A stretch of DNA of 55,424 nucleotides from Cyanobacterium stanieri LEGE 03274 (lineage in GTDB: Bacteria; Cyanobacteriota; Cyanobacteriia; Cyanobacteriales; Cyanobacteriaceae). Below are positions 16,212 through 25,770 of this stretch, one piece after another; positions within the stretch are counted from its first letter, which is position 1, and every line of letters starts with the position of its first letter. The DNA lies in assembly GCF_015207825.1 (NCBI RefSeq), contig NZ_JADEWC010000024.1, positions 1 through 55,424 on the forward strand, written 5' to 3'. The translations under genes and the position numbers were made by a program. The notes beneath the pieces were generated by a model. The model was not told where the DNA came from, ran no database searches, and saw only the letters and a program-made list of their open reading frames with translations.

Positions 16212-16874
16212 GTGGAATGTAGTATTCGTTATCGCCCCGCCTTTGCCACTATTTTTGTAACCCTACAACCTAGGGAAAAAATTACCGCCGAGGCAGGAGC
16301 AATGGTTAGTATGGATGGGGGAATAACTATTAAAACCGAGTTTTCTGGTGGTTTTTTCCCTGCCCTGATGCGTAGGTTTTTTGGTGGAGAATCTTTGTTT
16401 GTGAATGTTTTCCAGAATAACACCAATGTCCCTCAAACCCTAGTGTTAAGTCAGGCTATGATTGGCGACATTGAACATAAAAAACTAAGTTCAAAACCTT
16501 TTTGTTTGCAACCTGGGGCTTATATTGCCCATACTCCTGGGGCTAAAATGGGAGTGCGTTGGGCTGGTTTTTCTAGTTGGTTTGCGGGGGAAGGGTTGTT
16601 TAAACTGCAATTTACGGGTAAAGGGCAGGTTTTATTTGGCTCTTATGGTGGTTTGACTCAAAAGGAAGTTAGTGGCGATTTTGTGGTGGATAATAGCCAT
16701 TTGGTTGCCTATGAGGGTGATTTGAAAATGAATATTGGTTTATCGGGAAATCTACTCTCCTCCATGACTTCGGGGGAAGGTTTTGTTAATCGGATTACGG
16801 GAAGGGGTACTATTTATCTTCAATCTCGTAGTATTTCTGGTTTGGTTGGTTTTTTACGTCCTAAAGTTCGTTAA
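16212..16874 (+). CDS. AIM24/TIGR00266 family protein (paralogue 1 of 3)
   Basis: A GTG start gives a 220-residue protein made of the AIM24 beta-barrel domain: EAGAMVSMDGG near the start, GESLFVNVF, then the second half with GEGLFKLQFTG and GSYGG. AIM24 proteins are widely spread and little understood; the mitochondrial member is linked to inner-membrane organisation. It is the first of three tandem homologues and is 12 bp from the next one, so they form one operon. Confidence 0.88.
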   Translation: MECSIRYRPAFATIFVTLQPREKITAEAGAMVSMDGGITIKTEFSGGFFPALMRRFFGGESLFVNVFQNNTNVPQTLVLSQAMIGDIEHKKLSSKPFCLQPGAYIAHTPGAKMGVRWAGFSSWFAGEGLFKLQFTGKGQVLFGSYGGLTQKEVSGDFVVDNSHLVAYEGDLKMNIGLSGNLLSSMTSGEGFVNRITGRGTIYLQSRSISGLVGFLRPKVR

Positions 16875-16886
16875 TTTGAGATTTTT

Positions 16887-17564
16887 ATGAATATTGAAAC
16901 TTTACAACAGCCCGACAGTGCGATCGCCAAGATAACCCTCGATGCTCAAGAGGAGTTACTAGCCGAGGCGGGAAGCATGATTGCCATGAGCGATTTTATC
17001 AATGTTAGTACCACCCTCAGGCAAGGAAAGGGAGGAGGTATTTTAGGGGGTTTAAAAAGAATGATGGCAGGGGAATCATTATTTCTTAGTGTTTTTCGAT
17101 GCTATCAACCCAATGGAGAAATTTATCTTGCCCCCCATCTGATGGGAGATATATTGGTTTATGAAATGATGGGCAATGAATTGGTAGTGCAATCAGGCTC
17201 TTATTTGGCTTGTGCTTCGGGGGTAGATATTGAATTGGGTTTTCAGGGTTTTAAATCATTGTTTTCGGGAGAATCTGTTTTTTGGTTACAAGTAAGCGGT
17301 AGCGGCCCAATTATTCTTACTTCTTTTGGTGGTATCTATGAAATAGATGTGGATGGGGAATATGTGGTTGATACGGGAAATATTGTGGCTTTTGAAAAAA
17401 CTTTAGATTTCCGCATTACTAAAGCTAGTTCTAGTTTAATAGGTTCTTTTTTGGGGGGTGAGGGTTTAGTTTGTCGTTTTAGTGGGCGAGGAAAACTATT
17501 TTGTCAAACCCATAGTCCAAAGAGTTTTGGTACTACCATTGGCCCTAAATTACCTCCTAGATAA
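16887..17564 (+). CDS. AIM24/TIGR00266 family protein (paralogue 2 of 3)
   Basis: The 225-residue protein has the same fold signatures as its neighbours: AEAGSMIAMSD, GESLFLSVF, GSYLACASGVDIELGFQG and FSGESVFWLQVSGSG. It shares with paralogue 3, but not paralogue 1, the GEGLVCRFSGRGKL ending, so 2 and 3 look like the more recent duplicates. Function is unknown. Confidence 0.88.
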   Translation: MNIETLQQPDSAIAKITLDAQEELLAEAGSMIAMSDFINVSTTLRQGKGGGILGGLKRMMAGESLFLSVFRCYQPNGEIYLAPHLMGDILVYEMMGNELVVQSGSYLACASGVDIELGFQGFKSLFSGESVFWLQVSGSGPIILTSFGGIYEIDVDGEYVVDTGNIVAFEKTLDFRITKASSSLIGSFLGGEGLVCRFSGRGKLFCQTHSPKSFGTTIGPKLPPR

Positions 17565-17641
17565 GTAATAAATATTAATTAAAAAATGTTTTTTTGACAT
17601 TTAATAGTAATAGTGAAAAAGATAAAAAATGTGATAAAAAT

Positions 17642-18346
17642 ATGTTAAATAAATCAGAAATTAATTATCGAATTGAAAATAACCCGGCCTATGCTTTTTT
17701 AATTTTAACTCTACAGGCTAATCAGATGGTGATGGTGGAGTCAGGAGCGATGGCGGCCATGGATTCTGGTATTAAGATGAAATCGAAAATGAAAGGGGGT
17801 TTAGGTAAAAGTATTGGCAGGATGTTAGGGGGAGAATCCTTGTTTTTAAGTGGATTTACCGCTGAAAATAAGTCGGGGGAACTATATTTATCCCCGGGTG
17901 TGCCAGGGGATATTGCCCATTATTTATTAACGGGAAATAATAGTTTAATGATTCAGTCATCGGGTTTTGTTGCCTGTGGTGCGGGGGTGGAAATAGATAC
18001 TAAATTTCAGGGTTTTAAAGGTTTTTTTAGTGGTGAGTCTTTATTTTTGATCAAGGCTACGGGGCAAGGAGATATTTGGTTTAGTTCCTATGGTGCTATT
18101 TTGGAGGTGGATGTTAGGGGCAGTTATGTGGTGGATACGGGATATATTGTCGCCTTTGAGGATACCCTAGATTACAATGTGGAGATGATGGGGGGTTTAT
18201 CGTTTAAGGGTTTGCGTACGGGTATATTAGGAGGAGAAGGGTTGGTATGTCGTTTTAGTGGTAATGGAAAGTTATGGATACAGTCTCGTAATCTTTTTCC
18301 TTTGATGAATTTTCTCAATCCTTTTCGCCCTGTTAAAAGCGATTAA
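17642..18346 (+). CDS. AIM24/TIGR00266 family protein (paralogue 3 of 3)
   Basis: I start at ATG 17642 (234 aa) because the homology begins at INYRIENNPAYA; a TTG at 17594 would add 16 Lys/Asp-rich residues. Signatures: VESGAMAAMDSG, GGESLFLSGF, FSGESLFLIKATGQGD and GGEGLVCRFSGNGKL. A membrane-bound M48 protease gene follows 144 bp later on the same strand. Confidence 0.87.
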   Translation: MLNKSEINYRIENNPAYAFLILTLQANQMVMVESGAMAAMDSGIKMKSKMKGGLGKSIGRMLGGESLFLSGFTAENKSGELYLSPGVPGDIAHYLLTGNNSLMIQSSGFVACGAGVEIDTKFQGFKGFFSGESLFLIKATGQGDIWFSSYGAILEVDVRGSYVVDTGYIVAFEDTLDYNVEMMGGLSFKGLRTGILGGEGLVCRFSGNGKLWIQSRNLFPLMNFLNPFRPVKSD

Positions 18347-18356
18347 TTAATATTTT

Positions 18357-18379
18357 GGCATTGCTGATTTTGAGTATGA
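18357..18379 (-). repeat. Solo end of the dispersed ~130-bp repeat
   Basis: GGCATTGCTGATTTTGAG followed by TATGA is the reverse complement of the right end of the copies at 27189-27319 and 49866-49996. Only this end is conserved here. A STRR-like GGGAACAGGGAACGG tract follows it. Confidence 0.6.
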
Positions 18380-18490
18380 TTTCTGGTTGAGGCAGGGAAC
18401 AGGGAACGGTTATAATATTTAGAAGTCTTATTTTTTAGTGTAATTCAACTATATTTCATGCCATAACCCATGCAATGATCATATTTTATT

Positions 18491-19306
18491 ATGCCTTATT
18501 CTTCTCCTATACGCGATCGCAACTCAGACACTAATAATAGACAAGTGATTATTGTTTTGATTATATTTTTGACTGTTATTAGTTTAATTATATATGGTCT
18601 ATTTGCGGTCATTAATAATGTTGTTAATTTTATTCCTATTTCGGTAGAACAGAGAATCGGTTCATTAGTTGTCCCTAGTTTTGAGCGAAAAAATTTAGCT
18701 AATATTACTAATCAACAATTAAATCAATTATTAGATAATTTAGAGAATAAATTACCTGAAAATAGTTTAGTAAAAAGGGATTATGAAATTATTTATGTTC
18801 CTGAAAATGTTGTAAATGCGATCGCCCTTCCGGGTAACAAAATAGTCATTTATGAAGGTTTACTAAAGGAAGTAGAATCGGAAAATGAATTAATGATGAT
18901 ATTAGGTCATGAAATAGGACATTTTGCTAATCGAGATCACCTCAGGAGTATTGGTCATTTAATCTTAATTAGGATAGTAATTAATTACTTTTTAGGAGGT
19001 TCGGAAATATTACAATCGGGAGCAGATTTAAGCAACTTAATTGTCAATGCCCGATATAGTCAAAATCAAGAACAAAAAGCCGATTTATTTGGAATTAATC
19101 TCTTAAATAAATACTATGACCATGTAAACGGGGCAACGGATTTTTTTCAAAGATTAAATGAAGAAGCAAAAAATAATCTTAATATTGCATTTTTATCAAG
19201 CCATCCTCTACCCGAAAAAAGAGTTAGAAGACTAGAAAAACTAATTAAAGAAAATAATTATTCTATCAAAGATAAGACGGCTCTTAACATTACCATTGAA
19301 AGATAG
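18491..19306 (+). CDS. M48 family membrane metalloprotease
   Basis: The 271-residue protein has one N-terminal membrane segment (about 18-45, VIIVLIIFLTVISLII). The zinc protease domain carries H140-E-I-G-H144 and the third ligand E194 in EQKADLFG, the M48 pattern. With the segment as an uncleaved anchor, the protease domain probably faces the periplasm or lumen, as in BepA/LoiP-like quality-control proteases. It follows the AIM24 triplet and might share its operon. The substrate is unknown. Confidence 0.9.
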   Translation: MPYSSPIRDRNSDTNNRQVIIVLIIFLTVISLIIYGLFAVINNVVNFIPISVEQRIGSLVVPSFERKNLANITNQQLNQLLDNLENKLPENSLVKRDYEIIYVPENVVNAIALPGNKIVIYEGLLKEVESENELMMILGHEIGHFANRDHLRSIGHLILIRIVINYFLGGSEILQSGADLSNLIVNARYSQNQEQKADLFGINLLNKYYDHVNGATDFFQRLNEEAKNNLNIAFLSSHPLPEKRVRRLEKLIKENNYSIKDKTALNITIER

Positions 19307-19349
19307 TATGGAGTATCGATAATTAGTTTTTAGCCCTAAATCTTGATTA

Positions 19350-22300
19350 TCAATTAACTAAAGCATTTTGTCCCACTAAATTTTGAATGGCCTGTAAAAA
19401 CTTTTGTTCAATATAAGGCTTAGTAAAATAAGCATCAGCCCCTAAATGGGTAGCCAATTTTTGGTGTTTTTCATTACTACGAGAAGTAAGCATAGCCACA
19501 GGAATTTTGGTTAACTCAGGAAAACGGCGACGTTGCCCCAAAAATTCAAAACCATTCATATTAGGCATTTCAATATCACAGATTACTAAACTAATATTAG
19601 AGGTTTGTTGCAATTGATCAAGGGCTTCCTTACCATCTTTGGCTTGTAATACCCTATAACCCGCTTTCTCAAGGGATAAAGCCAGGGTACGTCTCATAGC
19701 GGCGCTATCATCTACCACTAACACAGAAGTAACCCTAAACACTCCCGAAGAAGGCTTACGCGCTGATTCTCCATAATTTGACAGGGGAGTATTTAAACTA
19801 CTACCAGGCTGGGTAGCTTGGAAATAATTTTCTAAAAGAATCGCACTGTTAATCACAGGAATTAATGTACCATCCCCCAAAATTGTACAACCGTAGGTGT
19901 AACTAGGGGCGCTCAAGGCACTACCAAAGGGTTTAATTACTAATTCTTGCTCACTAACTAAGTTATCCACTTGGATGGCAAATAATTCTTGCCCTTGACG
20001 GATTAATAGTAATGGTTTGCCCCAATCCTTGGGGGTGGGTAAAACTTCTAGGGCTTGGGTGGTGCTACTGACATCAGGCATATGACAACGGTAGTTGAGT
20101 AAGTCATTTAAGCCGTAGATGGGAATGATACGGTTTTCAAAATGAAGGAAGCGTTTATTGCCAGAGGTTTTAATTTGTTGGGATTCTGGGACTACAATTT
20201 CTTCGATGTTGTCCGATGGTAGGGCATAAAATTGCGACTCGGCGGATAAAACTAATAATTTGTCAATGGTAAGGGTTAAGGGTAGTTTTAGGGTGAAGGT
20301 TGTTCCCTCATTGGGGTTTGAATCCACCGAAATTGTACCTTTTAAGGATCTAAGTTGCGATCGCACTATATCCAAACCTACTCCACGGCCAGATATTTCG
20401 GTAACCGATGCTGCGGTAGAAAAACCAGGTTGAAAAATAAGATCGAGTAAATTTTCTTTAGAAGCAACGGCCAATTGTTCAGGGGTTAAAATACCACGTT
20501 CTACAGCCTTCTTACCAATCTTATCAAGATTTAAACCACCACCATCATCTTTGACTTCAATAATAGTCTGATTACCCTGATGATAGGCTTTAACCTCAAT
20601 TATCCCTGTTTCGGATTTACCCTTTTGACGACGAATAGAAGGGGTTTCAATGCCGTGGTCAAAACCATTACGGATCAAATGTACCAAAGGATCATATAAT
20701 TTTTCTAAAGCGGCCTTATCCACTAAAACATTTGTACCGCTCAACTTAAGATTAACCTTTTTGCTATACTTTACCGACAAATCCCGCAACACACGGGGGA
20801 AACGGTTTAACACCTCCCCTAAGGGTAACATTCTCGCCCACATCAACTCATCTCGCATCCGATTGAGCATTTGTCGTTGATTTTCCATGGTTTGCCCCGA
20901 CTGGGCCGCATAAAGGGCAATATCATCCACCGATTCTTCTAACTGAATCATCTGTTCAATTAACCCTTGTACCACATAATAAAGGTTATCATAACGATCC
21001 ATTTCCAGAGAATCGAAAGCGGCCATTAAATCCACGTTGCCATCTTCCGAGACACTGAGGGGAAAAGAAGAATTACCCTGAGAAACGTTAAATTTTTCGG
21101 GGGAGGTTAGCATCTTATCAGACAATTCCCGTAGGGCGTTAGCGGTGGATTGGAAACGATTAAAACGTTCTAAAAGATCCTTAACGGAGGTTTGTAGTTT
21201 ATCATTTTGTAGGGACAAACCATTACGGTTAATGGATAATTCACCAATCAGATTATTCATCCTTTCTAAACGCTCTAAATCTACCCTTACGGTGAGATTA
21301 CTTTTTGGTTTAGGGGCGGGGGGAGTCGTCTGGGGGGTTACAGGTTTTTTCTTGAGATTAGGTTGAGAATTTTTCCCACGGGCAAACAAATTTATATCAG
21401 CTTCTTCTTTTAACCCGGGTAACTTATCAAAAACATTTTTTAAAGACTCTATTTGTTCGTCAATATTACCTTGGGGGCTTGTGGTTTGAATATTTTCTTC
21501 TTCCTGCTGACTAACAGGGATAGACGATTCGGGGGTAATGGTTTGTTTGGAGTTTTGCTCCACATCACCGATTAACTCCTCAATACTAGGAATCGGACTG
21601 TTATCATCATCCCTTTGGGAGTTATCATTTTCAATGGTACTAAAGGTAATTTTGTCCCCAAAAACATCCTCTAAACTGGGTGATTCTTCTTCCTTGTCAT
21701 CTTCGGGAGGGACTTCTATGTTACTTAAATCGGGGGTGATAAAGACTTCTTCTAGGGATGGTAAGGTGGTGTTTTTATCTTCTTCTAAGGCCATTTGGGA
21801 GGCTTTGGAGAGAAGGTTGATTTCTTCGGGGCTAATTTCATTGGTGAAGATTTCTTCGAGGGAGGCAATGTCTAATTCTTCGTTATCTTCTGGGGGGGTT
21901 AAGGAGTCGATAACGGCGAATTCGTCTTCTTGATTACCAAATACTTCATCGAGGGAAGGGGAGTTGGTATGGGTTTCTTTATCTTCGAGGCTAAAGTTAA
22001 CTGATTCTTCATTATCCCTCACAACATCGTTAAATACTGGTTCGATATTGTCTGTTTCGTTTTCTTCTTCTTCAAGGTAGAAAATTTCTTCTTGGTGGTC
22101 AGTGTCTTTTCCTGCTTCTGGGCTATCTGTGGGGCTGTGATTGGCTAGTTCTATTAATTTTTGACTTGGAGAACCTCCTGTGGTGCGATCGCCCCCTAAC
22201 ACTAAATCACGAGCGTTATCAGCATCTTCGATCACCGTTTCAATGATGGCAACCACCTGATGGGGGTTATTTTCTAGGGCGGTTAAACCCCATTGGGCAA

Positions 22301-25121
22301 TGGAGGCAAAACCGCTCAGGTTAAGCATTTCCCCAAACCCTGAAAACACTTCGAGGGTGGCCCGTAACTCCCCTGCCAGGGGTTGAGAAGTGGGGGTAGA
22401 TAACACTGCCCTTAATCGCTCTAATTCTTGGGCCACATCTATTTCAAACATTGATTGTACTATATCCACCCCTAAATCTTCCGAGGAGGGGATAAAGTCA
22501 TCGGGGCGATGGAGGGCATCTCCTAATCTATTTTCTAGGGCTTTCCATACCTCTTGGGCTTTATTTAGGGCCAGGGCGGGTTGATAAGCTCCCGTTTCCA
22601 TTTGCTCGATGAGGGCTTCTTGGAGACAGTCAAAACCGTTGAGAAGGAGGGTTTCTAATTCATCATCAATGACAATGGCTTCATCGTAAAACACTTTAAT
22701 AATGTCTTCTAGGCGATGGGAAATTGTTTTGATGGCTTCTAAACCAACACTAGCGGCACCTCCTTTTATGGAGTGGGCGGCGCGCATAATGCTATGGATT
22801 TTAGCCGTGGTGCGCTCTGCTTTTAAACTCAATAAGCCTTCTTCCATCATAGCGAGTAATTCGGGGGCTTCTTCGATAAAGAATCCATAACTAGGATCGT
22901 TGATGTCGATGGGGGCTTCTTGATATTCTTCAATGGGGGTATTGTCTTCTTGGGGTTGAATACCTGCAAGGGTTAATAATTCTTGGTTTGGGCTTCCCCC
23001 TGTTTCCCTATCTCCTGCCATGACTAATTGATGGGCTTGTTTTATGTTATCTAAAAAGATAGGGGCGATCGCCCTTAATTCTTCTGGTTTTTGTTGTAAA
23101 ACATCCCCTGTAATCTGACAAATTTCCACAAACCCGGGTAAATTTAACATTTCCCCAAATCCTGTAAATACCTCTGTCTGCATGGTGAGGGTTTCTCTGA
23201 GAGTATCATCATCCCTTTGGATGGCACTTTCTACCTCACTAATACCCTGGGCCACATCTACTTCAAAAATAGAGGTAGCAATATCAATGCCTAAATCACT
23301 AGAAGAAGGTAAAAATTCTTCTGCCTTGGCTAACTCCTCTCCATATTTTTCCTCAAATTCGGCCCACATTTCATTGGCTAAATCAAGGTTAAATTTTTCG
23401 TCAAATTCTTGGTTTTCTAATCGGGCAACCAAAGGTTGTCGCAACAGTTGGTATATATCCCGCATATAGGCGGTTAATTCTTCGTCAAGGTTAATATTTT
23501 CATTAAAGAGGGCTTTAAAACTTTTTTCTACCCGTAGGGCAATGTTACCAATATCTTCTAATCCTGCACTTCTTGCACCCCCTTTGAGGGAGTGGGCTGC
23601 CCTTGCTATTTCATTGATTTCGTTGATATTATCAGGTTCTTGGACTACTTTTTCAAATCCTGTGTCAATTAGCCCGATTAATTCTGGCACTTCTTCGATA
23701 AAAAATTGATAGGATTGTTGTTGTAATTCCTTTTGCTGTGCTAATTCTTGATCATTTTCTTCGGCATATTGGGCAAAGGCATCTTCGAGGCTATCAAATT
23801 CTTCGGGGTTATTTTCTTGATAGGATTGGTTATCTTCTGGCTCAATGGTATCTAAATTTTCGACTAATTGACTAAAATCAAGATTGTCTTGATTAAAGTT
23901 ATCAAAATCGAAGGTTTCTTCGGCTAAATTACTAAAATCAATGGTTTCGTCGGAGGCTTGATTGTCTTCTTCCACTAAGGATGCAAAATCGAGGGCTTCT
24001 TCTTGGCTAATGGTTTCTTCGGCTAAATTGCTAAAATCAATGGTTTCGTCGGAGGTTTGATTGTCTTCTTCCACTAAGGATGCAAAATCGAGGGCTTCTT
24101 CTTCTTGGCTAATGGTTTCTTCTGCTAAATTGCTAAAATCAATGGTTTCGTCGGGGGTTTGATTGTCTTCTTCCACTAGGGATGCAAAATCGAGGGCTTC
24201 TTCTTCTTGGTTGATGGTTTCTTCTGCTAAATCGCTAAAATCAATGGTTTCTGCCTCCTCATCTTCTAAATCATCATCGAGGGGTAAACCGTGGTTAATG
24301 TCATCTTTTTGACTTTCAGCGGGGGATTGCTCTAAACTATCTTGTGGATCGTCCATATCTAACTGTCCTGATAATTTTCTTAACTCCATGGAAGGATTAC
24401 CCCCGTAAGTGCGATCGCCCTGTAATACTTCTTCTTGCGCACGGATTACATCTTCAATGAGTAAATGGGTAATTTTTCTGATATGATTAGGGTTATGGGC
24501 GATCGCCATGGAAGTAGCCTCAGCAATTTGACGAAACCCAGACAGCTGAAACATTTCACCAAAACCAAGGAAAACCTCAGCTTGTAATAATACCTCCTCC
24601 GTCAGATTTTCTTCAGGAAGACTATCAACTATTTCCTGTAAATGTTTAATGGCATCTCCCACATCCGATTCAAACATAGAAGCCACCATATCTGAGGAGG
24701 ATGGTAAATAATCATTGGAACTAATATCGCCCAATTTTTCGGCCAATTGTTGCCATACCTCATTCCCTTGGGCTTCGGCTTGGTTAGAATCGAAACTTCC
24801 TTTTTCTATCTGTTGCCTCAAAGGCTGTGCTAAACAATGGTAACCCTTTAAAAAAAGTGCTTCTAAATCTTGGTCAATGGTTAAATTTTCGTGATATAAA
24901 CCCTTGGTATAGTGTCCTAGTTTTTGGGCAATATTACTAATTACTTGTAAACCTACCCCCGCAGCCCCCTTTTCCAGAGAATGAATGGCTTGAATTACCT
25001 GATTTACTTGAGCTTTATTTTGATGGGTTTGTTCAAGATTTGTAAAACCTTGTTCTATCTCTGGCAATAATTGAGGAACTTCATCAATAAAAAATTGATA
25101 TGCTTGGTTAGGTAGATTCAT
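19350..25121 (-). CDS. CheA-type hybrid histidine kinase, three Hpt domains and a receiver
   Basis: This 1923-residue protein has the layout of the large PilL/CheA kinases that steer type-IV-pilus motility and phototaxis in cyanobacteria. Three Hpt domains carry phosphate-accepting histidines at H47 (HSLEKGA), H510 (HSLKGGA) and H783 (HSIKGGA). An acidic repeat region (about 290-410) separates Hpt1 and Hpt2, and a long acidic, low-complexity linker (about 1000-1270) follows Hpt3. The kinase core follows, with dimerisation helices, HATPase (NGFDHGI, DDGGGL, GRGVGLD) and a CheW-like domain. A C-terminal receiver has D1849 in CDIEMP. The first Hpt departs from the consensus. The usual pilG/pilH/pilI/pilJ neighbours are absent, so it is an orphan. 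A role in motility or light signalling is inferred. Confidence 0.92.
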   Translation of the reverse strand: MNLPNQAYQFFIDEVPQLLPEIEQGFTNLEQTHQNKAQVNQVIQAIHSLEKGAAGVGLQVISNIAQKLGHYTKGLYHENLTIDQDLEALFLKGYHCLAQPLRQQIEKGSFDSNQAEAQGNEVWQQLAEKLGDISSNDYLPSSSDMVASMFESDVGDAIKHLQEIVDSLPEENLTEEVLLQAEVFLGFGEMFQLSGFRQIAEATSMAIAHNPNHIRKITHLLIEDVIRAQEEVLQGDRTYGGNPSMELRKLSGQLDMDDPQDSLEQSPAESQKDDINHGLPLDDDLEDEEAETIDFSDLAEETINQEEEALDFASLVEEDNQTPDETIDFSNLAEETISQEEEALDFASLVEEDNQTSDETIDFSNLAEETISQEEALDFASLVEEDNQASDETIDFSNLAEETFDFDNFNQDNLDFSQLVENLDTIEPEDNQSYQENNPEEFDSLEDAFAQYAEENDQELAQQKELQQQSYQFFIEEVPELIGLIDTGFEKVVQEPDNINEINEIARAAHSLKGGARSAGLEDIGNIALRVEKSFKALFNENINLDEELTAYMRDIYQLLRQPLVARLENQEFDEKFNLDLANEMWAEFEEKYGEELAKAEEFLPSSSDLGIDIATSIFEVDVAQGISEVESAIQRDDDTLRETLTMQTEVFTGFGEMLNLPGFVEICQITGDVLQQKPEELRAIAPIFLDNIKQAHQLVMAGDRETGGSPNQELLTLAGIQPQEDNTPIEEYQEAPIDINDPSYGFFIEEAPELLAMMEEGLLSLKAERTTAKIHSIMRAAHSIKGGAASVGLEAIKTISHRLEDIIKVFYDEAIVIDDELETLLLNGFDCLQEALIEQMETGAYQPALALNKAQEVWKALENRLGDALHRPDDFIPSSEDLGVDIVQSMFEIDVAQELERLRAVLSTPTSQPLAGELRATLEVFSGFGEMLNLSGFASIAQWGLTALENNPHQVVAIIETVIEDADNARDLVLGGDRTTGGSPSQKLIELANHSPTDSPEAGKDTDHQEEIFYLEEEENETDNIEPVFNDVVRDNEESVNFSLEDKETHTNSPSLDEVFGNQEDEFAVIDSLTPPEDNEELDIASLEEIFTNEISPEEINLLSKASQMALEEDKNTTLPSLEEVFITPDLSNIEVPPEDDKEEESPSLEDVFGDKITFSTIENDNSQRDDDNSPIPSIEELIGDVEQNSKQTITPESSIPVSQQEEENIQTTSPQGNIDEQIESLKNVFDKLPGLKEEADINLFARGKNSQPNLKKKPVTPQTTPPAPKPKSNLTVRVDLERLERMNNLIGELSINRNGLSLQNDKLQTSVKDLLERFNRFQSTANALRELSDKMLTSPEKFNVSQGNSSFPLSVSEDGNVDLMAAFDSLEMDRYDNLYYVVQGLIEQMIQLEESVDDIALYAAQSGQTMENQRQMLNRMRDELMWARMLPLGEVLNRFPRVLRDLSVKYSKKVNLKLSGTNVLVDKAALEKLYDPLVHLIRNGFDHGIETPSIRRQKGKSETGIIEVKAYHQGNQTIIEVKDDGGGLNLDKIGKKAVERGILTPEQLAVASKENLLDLIFQPGFSTAASVTEISGRGVGLDIVRSQLRSLKGTISVDSNPNEGTTFTLKLPLTLTIDKLLVLSAESQFYALPSDNIEEIVVPESQQIKTSGNKRFLHFENRIIPIYGLNDLLNYRCHMPDVSSTTQALEVLPTPKDWGKPLLLIRQGQELFAIQVDNLVSEQELVIKPFGSALSAPSYTYGCTILGDGTLIPVINSAILLENYFQATQPGSSLNTPLSNYGESARKPSSGVFRVTSVLVVDDSAAMRRTLALSLEKAGYRVLQAKDGKEALDQLQQTSNISLVICDIEMPNMNGFEFLGQRRRFPELTKIPVAMLTSRSNEKHQKLATHLGADAYFTKPYIEQKFLQAIQNLVGQNALVN
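23912..24251 (-). repeat. About 102-bp tandem repeats in the kinase gene
   Basis: Three full units and one partial unit encode (D/S)ETIDFSNLAEET then ISQEEEALDFASLVEEDNQ. Two units are 34 codons and one is 33, having lost one Glu codon. Sequence between units is nearly identical at the DNA level, so the array is recent and may vary between strains. Confidence 0.88.
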
Positions 25122-25348
25122 GATTGTTACTGATTTTGCACAACGGACGTGGAGATATATTCGTTTTTAGCCCTATTGTTTAGTTTAACAATGATCTTCC
25201 TTATTTGAACATTTTGTTAATCAAGAAAATTTTAACGGTTAAGGTGCGCTGTTAGGAGTTAACATTTATTCATTGCTGACGCCTAATAACTAACACCTTT
25301 GAATATCAATTATGCTTATGTTAATCTGATGACTCGAGTAATAATACT

Positions 25349-25765
25349 TTAACTATTTACTGCTTGAGTGTACATCTTTTTGACTGAACCCAAAAGACTT
25401 TTAAAAATAGATTGGGGTGTTTGATTTTGAGGATCTAAATCTTGTAAATAGTGTAATAATTTTGCTTCTTCAATGTCAATATCTCCATCACTGTAAACTA
25501 GACCGCTAATAGACTCTAATAATTTTTGATAGTCTTTTTTACTATGATTTTTACCTAAATAAAGTTCTAACCATTCATAACATTGATTAATAGAAATAGG
25601 CTTTATTTCTGATAATAAACTTTTGATTTCTGGATCATTTATTAATTCGGTTTCTGTGGCCATTTTTTTTAAATAATCCCTTTCTTCCTGATGAATGATG
25701 CCATCAATCCAAGCGGCACCGATAACAATTTTCATCAATAGTTTTGTTTTATTGGCTGTATTCAT
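25349..25765 (-). CDS. TerB-like (tellurite-resistance fold) protein
   Basis: The 138-residue all-helical protein has the TerB/DjlA-like pattern: an N-terminal IGAAWIDGIIHQEERDYLKKM and a second acidic helix pair, VYSDGDIDIEEAKLL. TerB domains bind metal through such acidic residues and occur in membrane-stress complexes. Here it is stand-alone. It starts five bases after the stop of rsmB, so it is translationally linked to it. Role unknown. Confidence 0.8.
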   Translation of the reverse strand: MNTANKTKLLMKIVIGAAWIDGIIHQEERDYLKKMATETELINDPEIKSLLSEIKPISINQCYEWLELYLGKNHSKKDYQKLLESISGLVYSDGDIDIEEAKLLHYLQDLDPQNQTPQSIFKSLLGSVKKMYTQAVNS

Positions 25766-25770
25766 TTAAT

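Noticed and set aside
20650-23469. Several plus-strand frames inside the CheA-type gene
   Set aside because: They are antisense shadows of a long conserved coding sequence.
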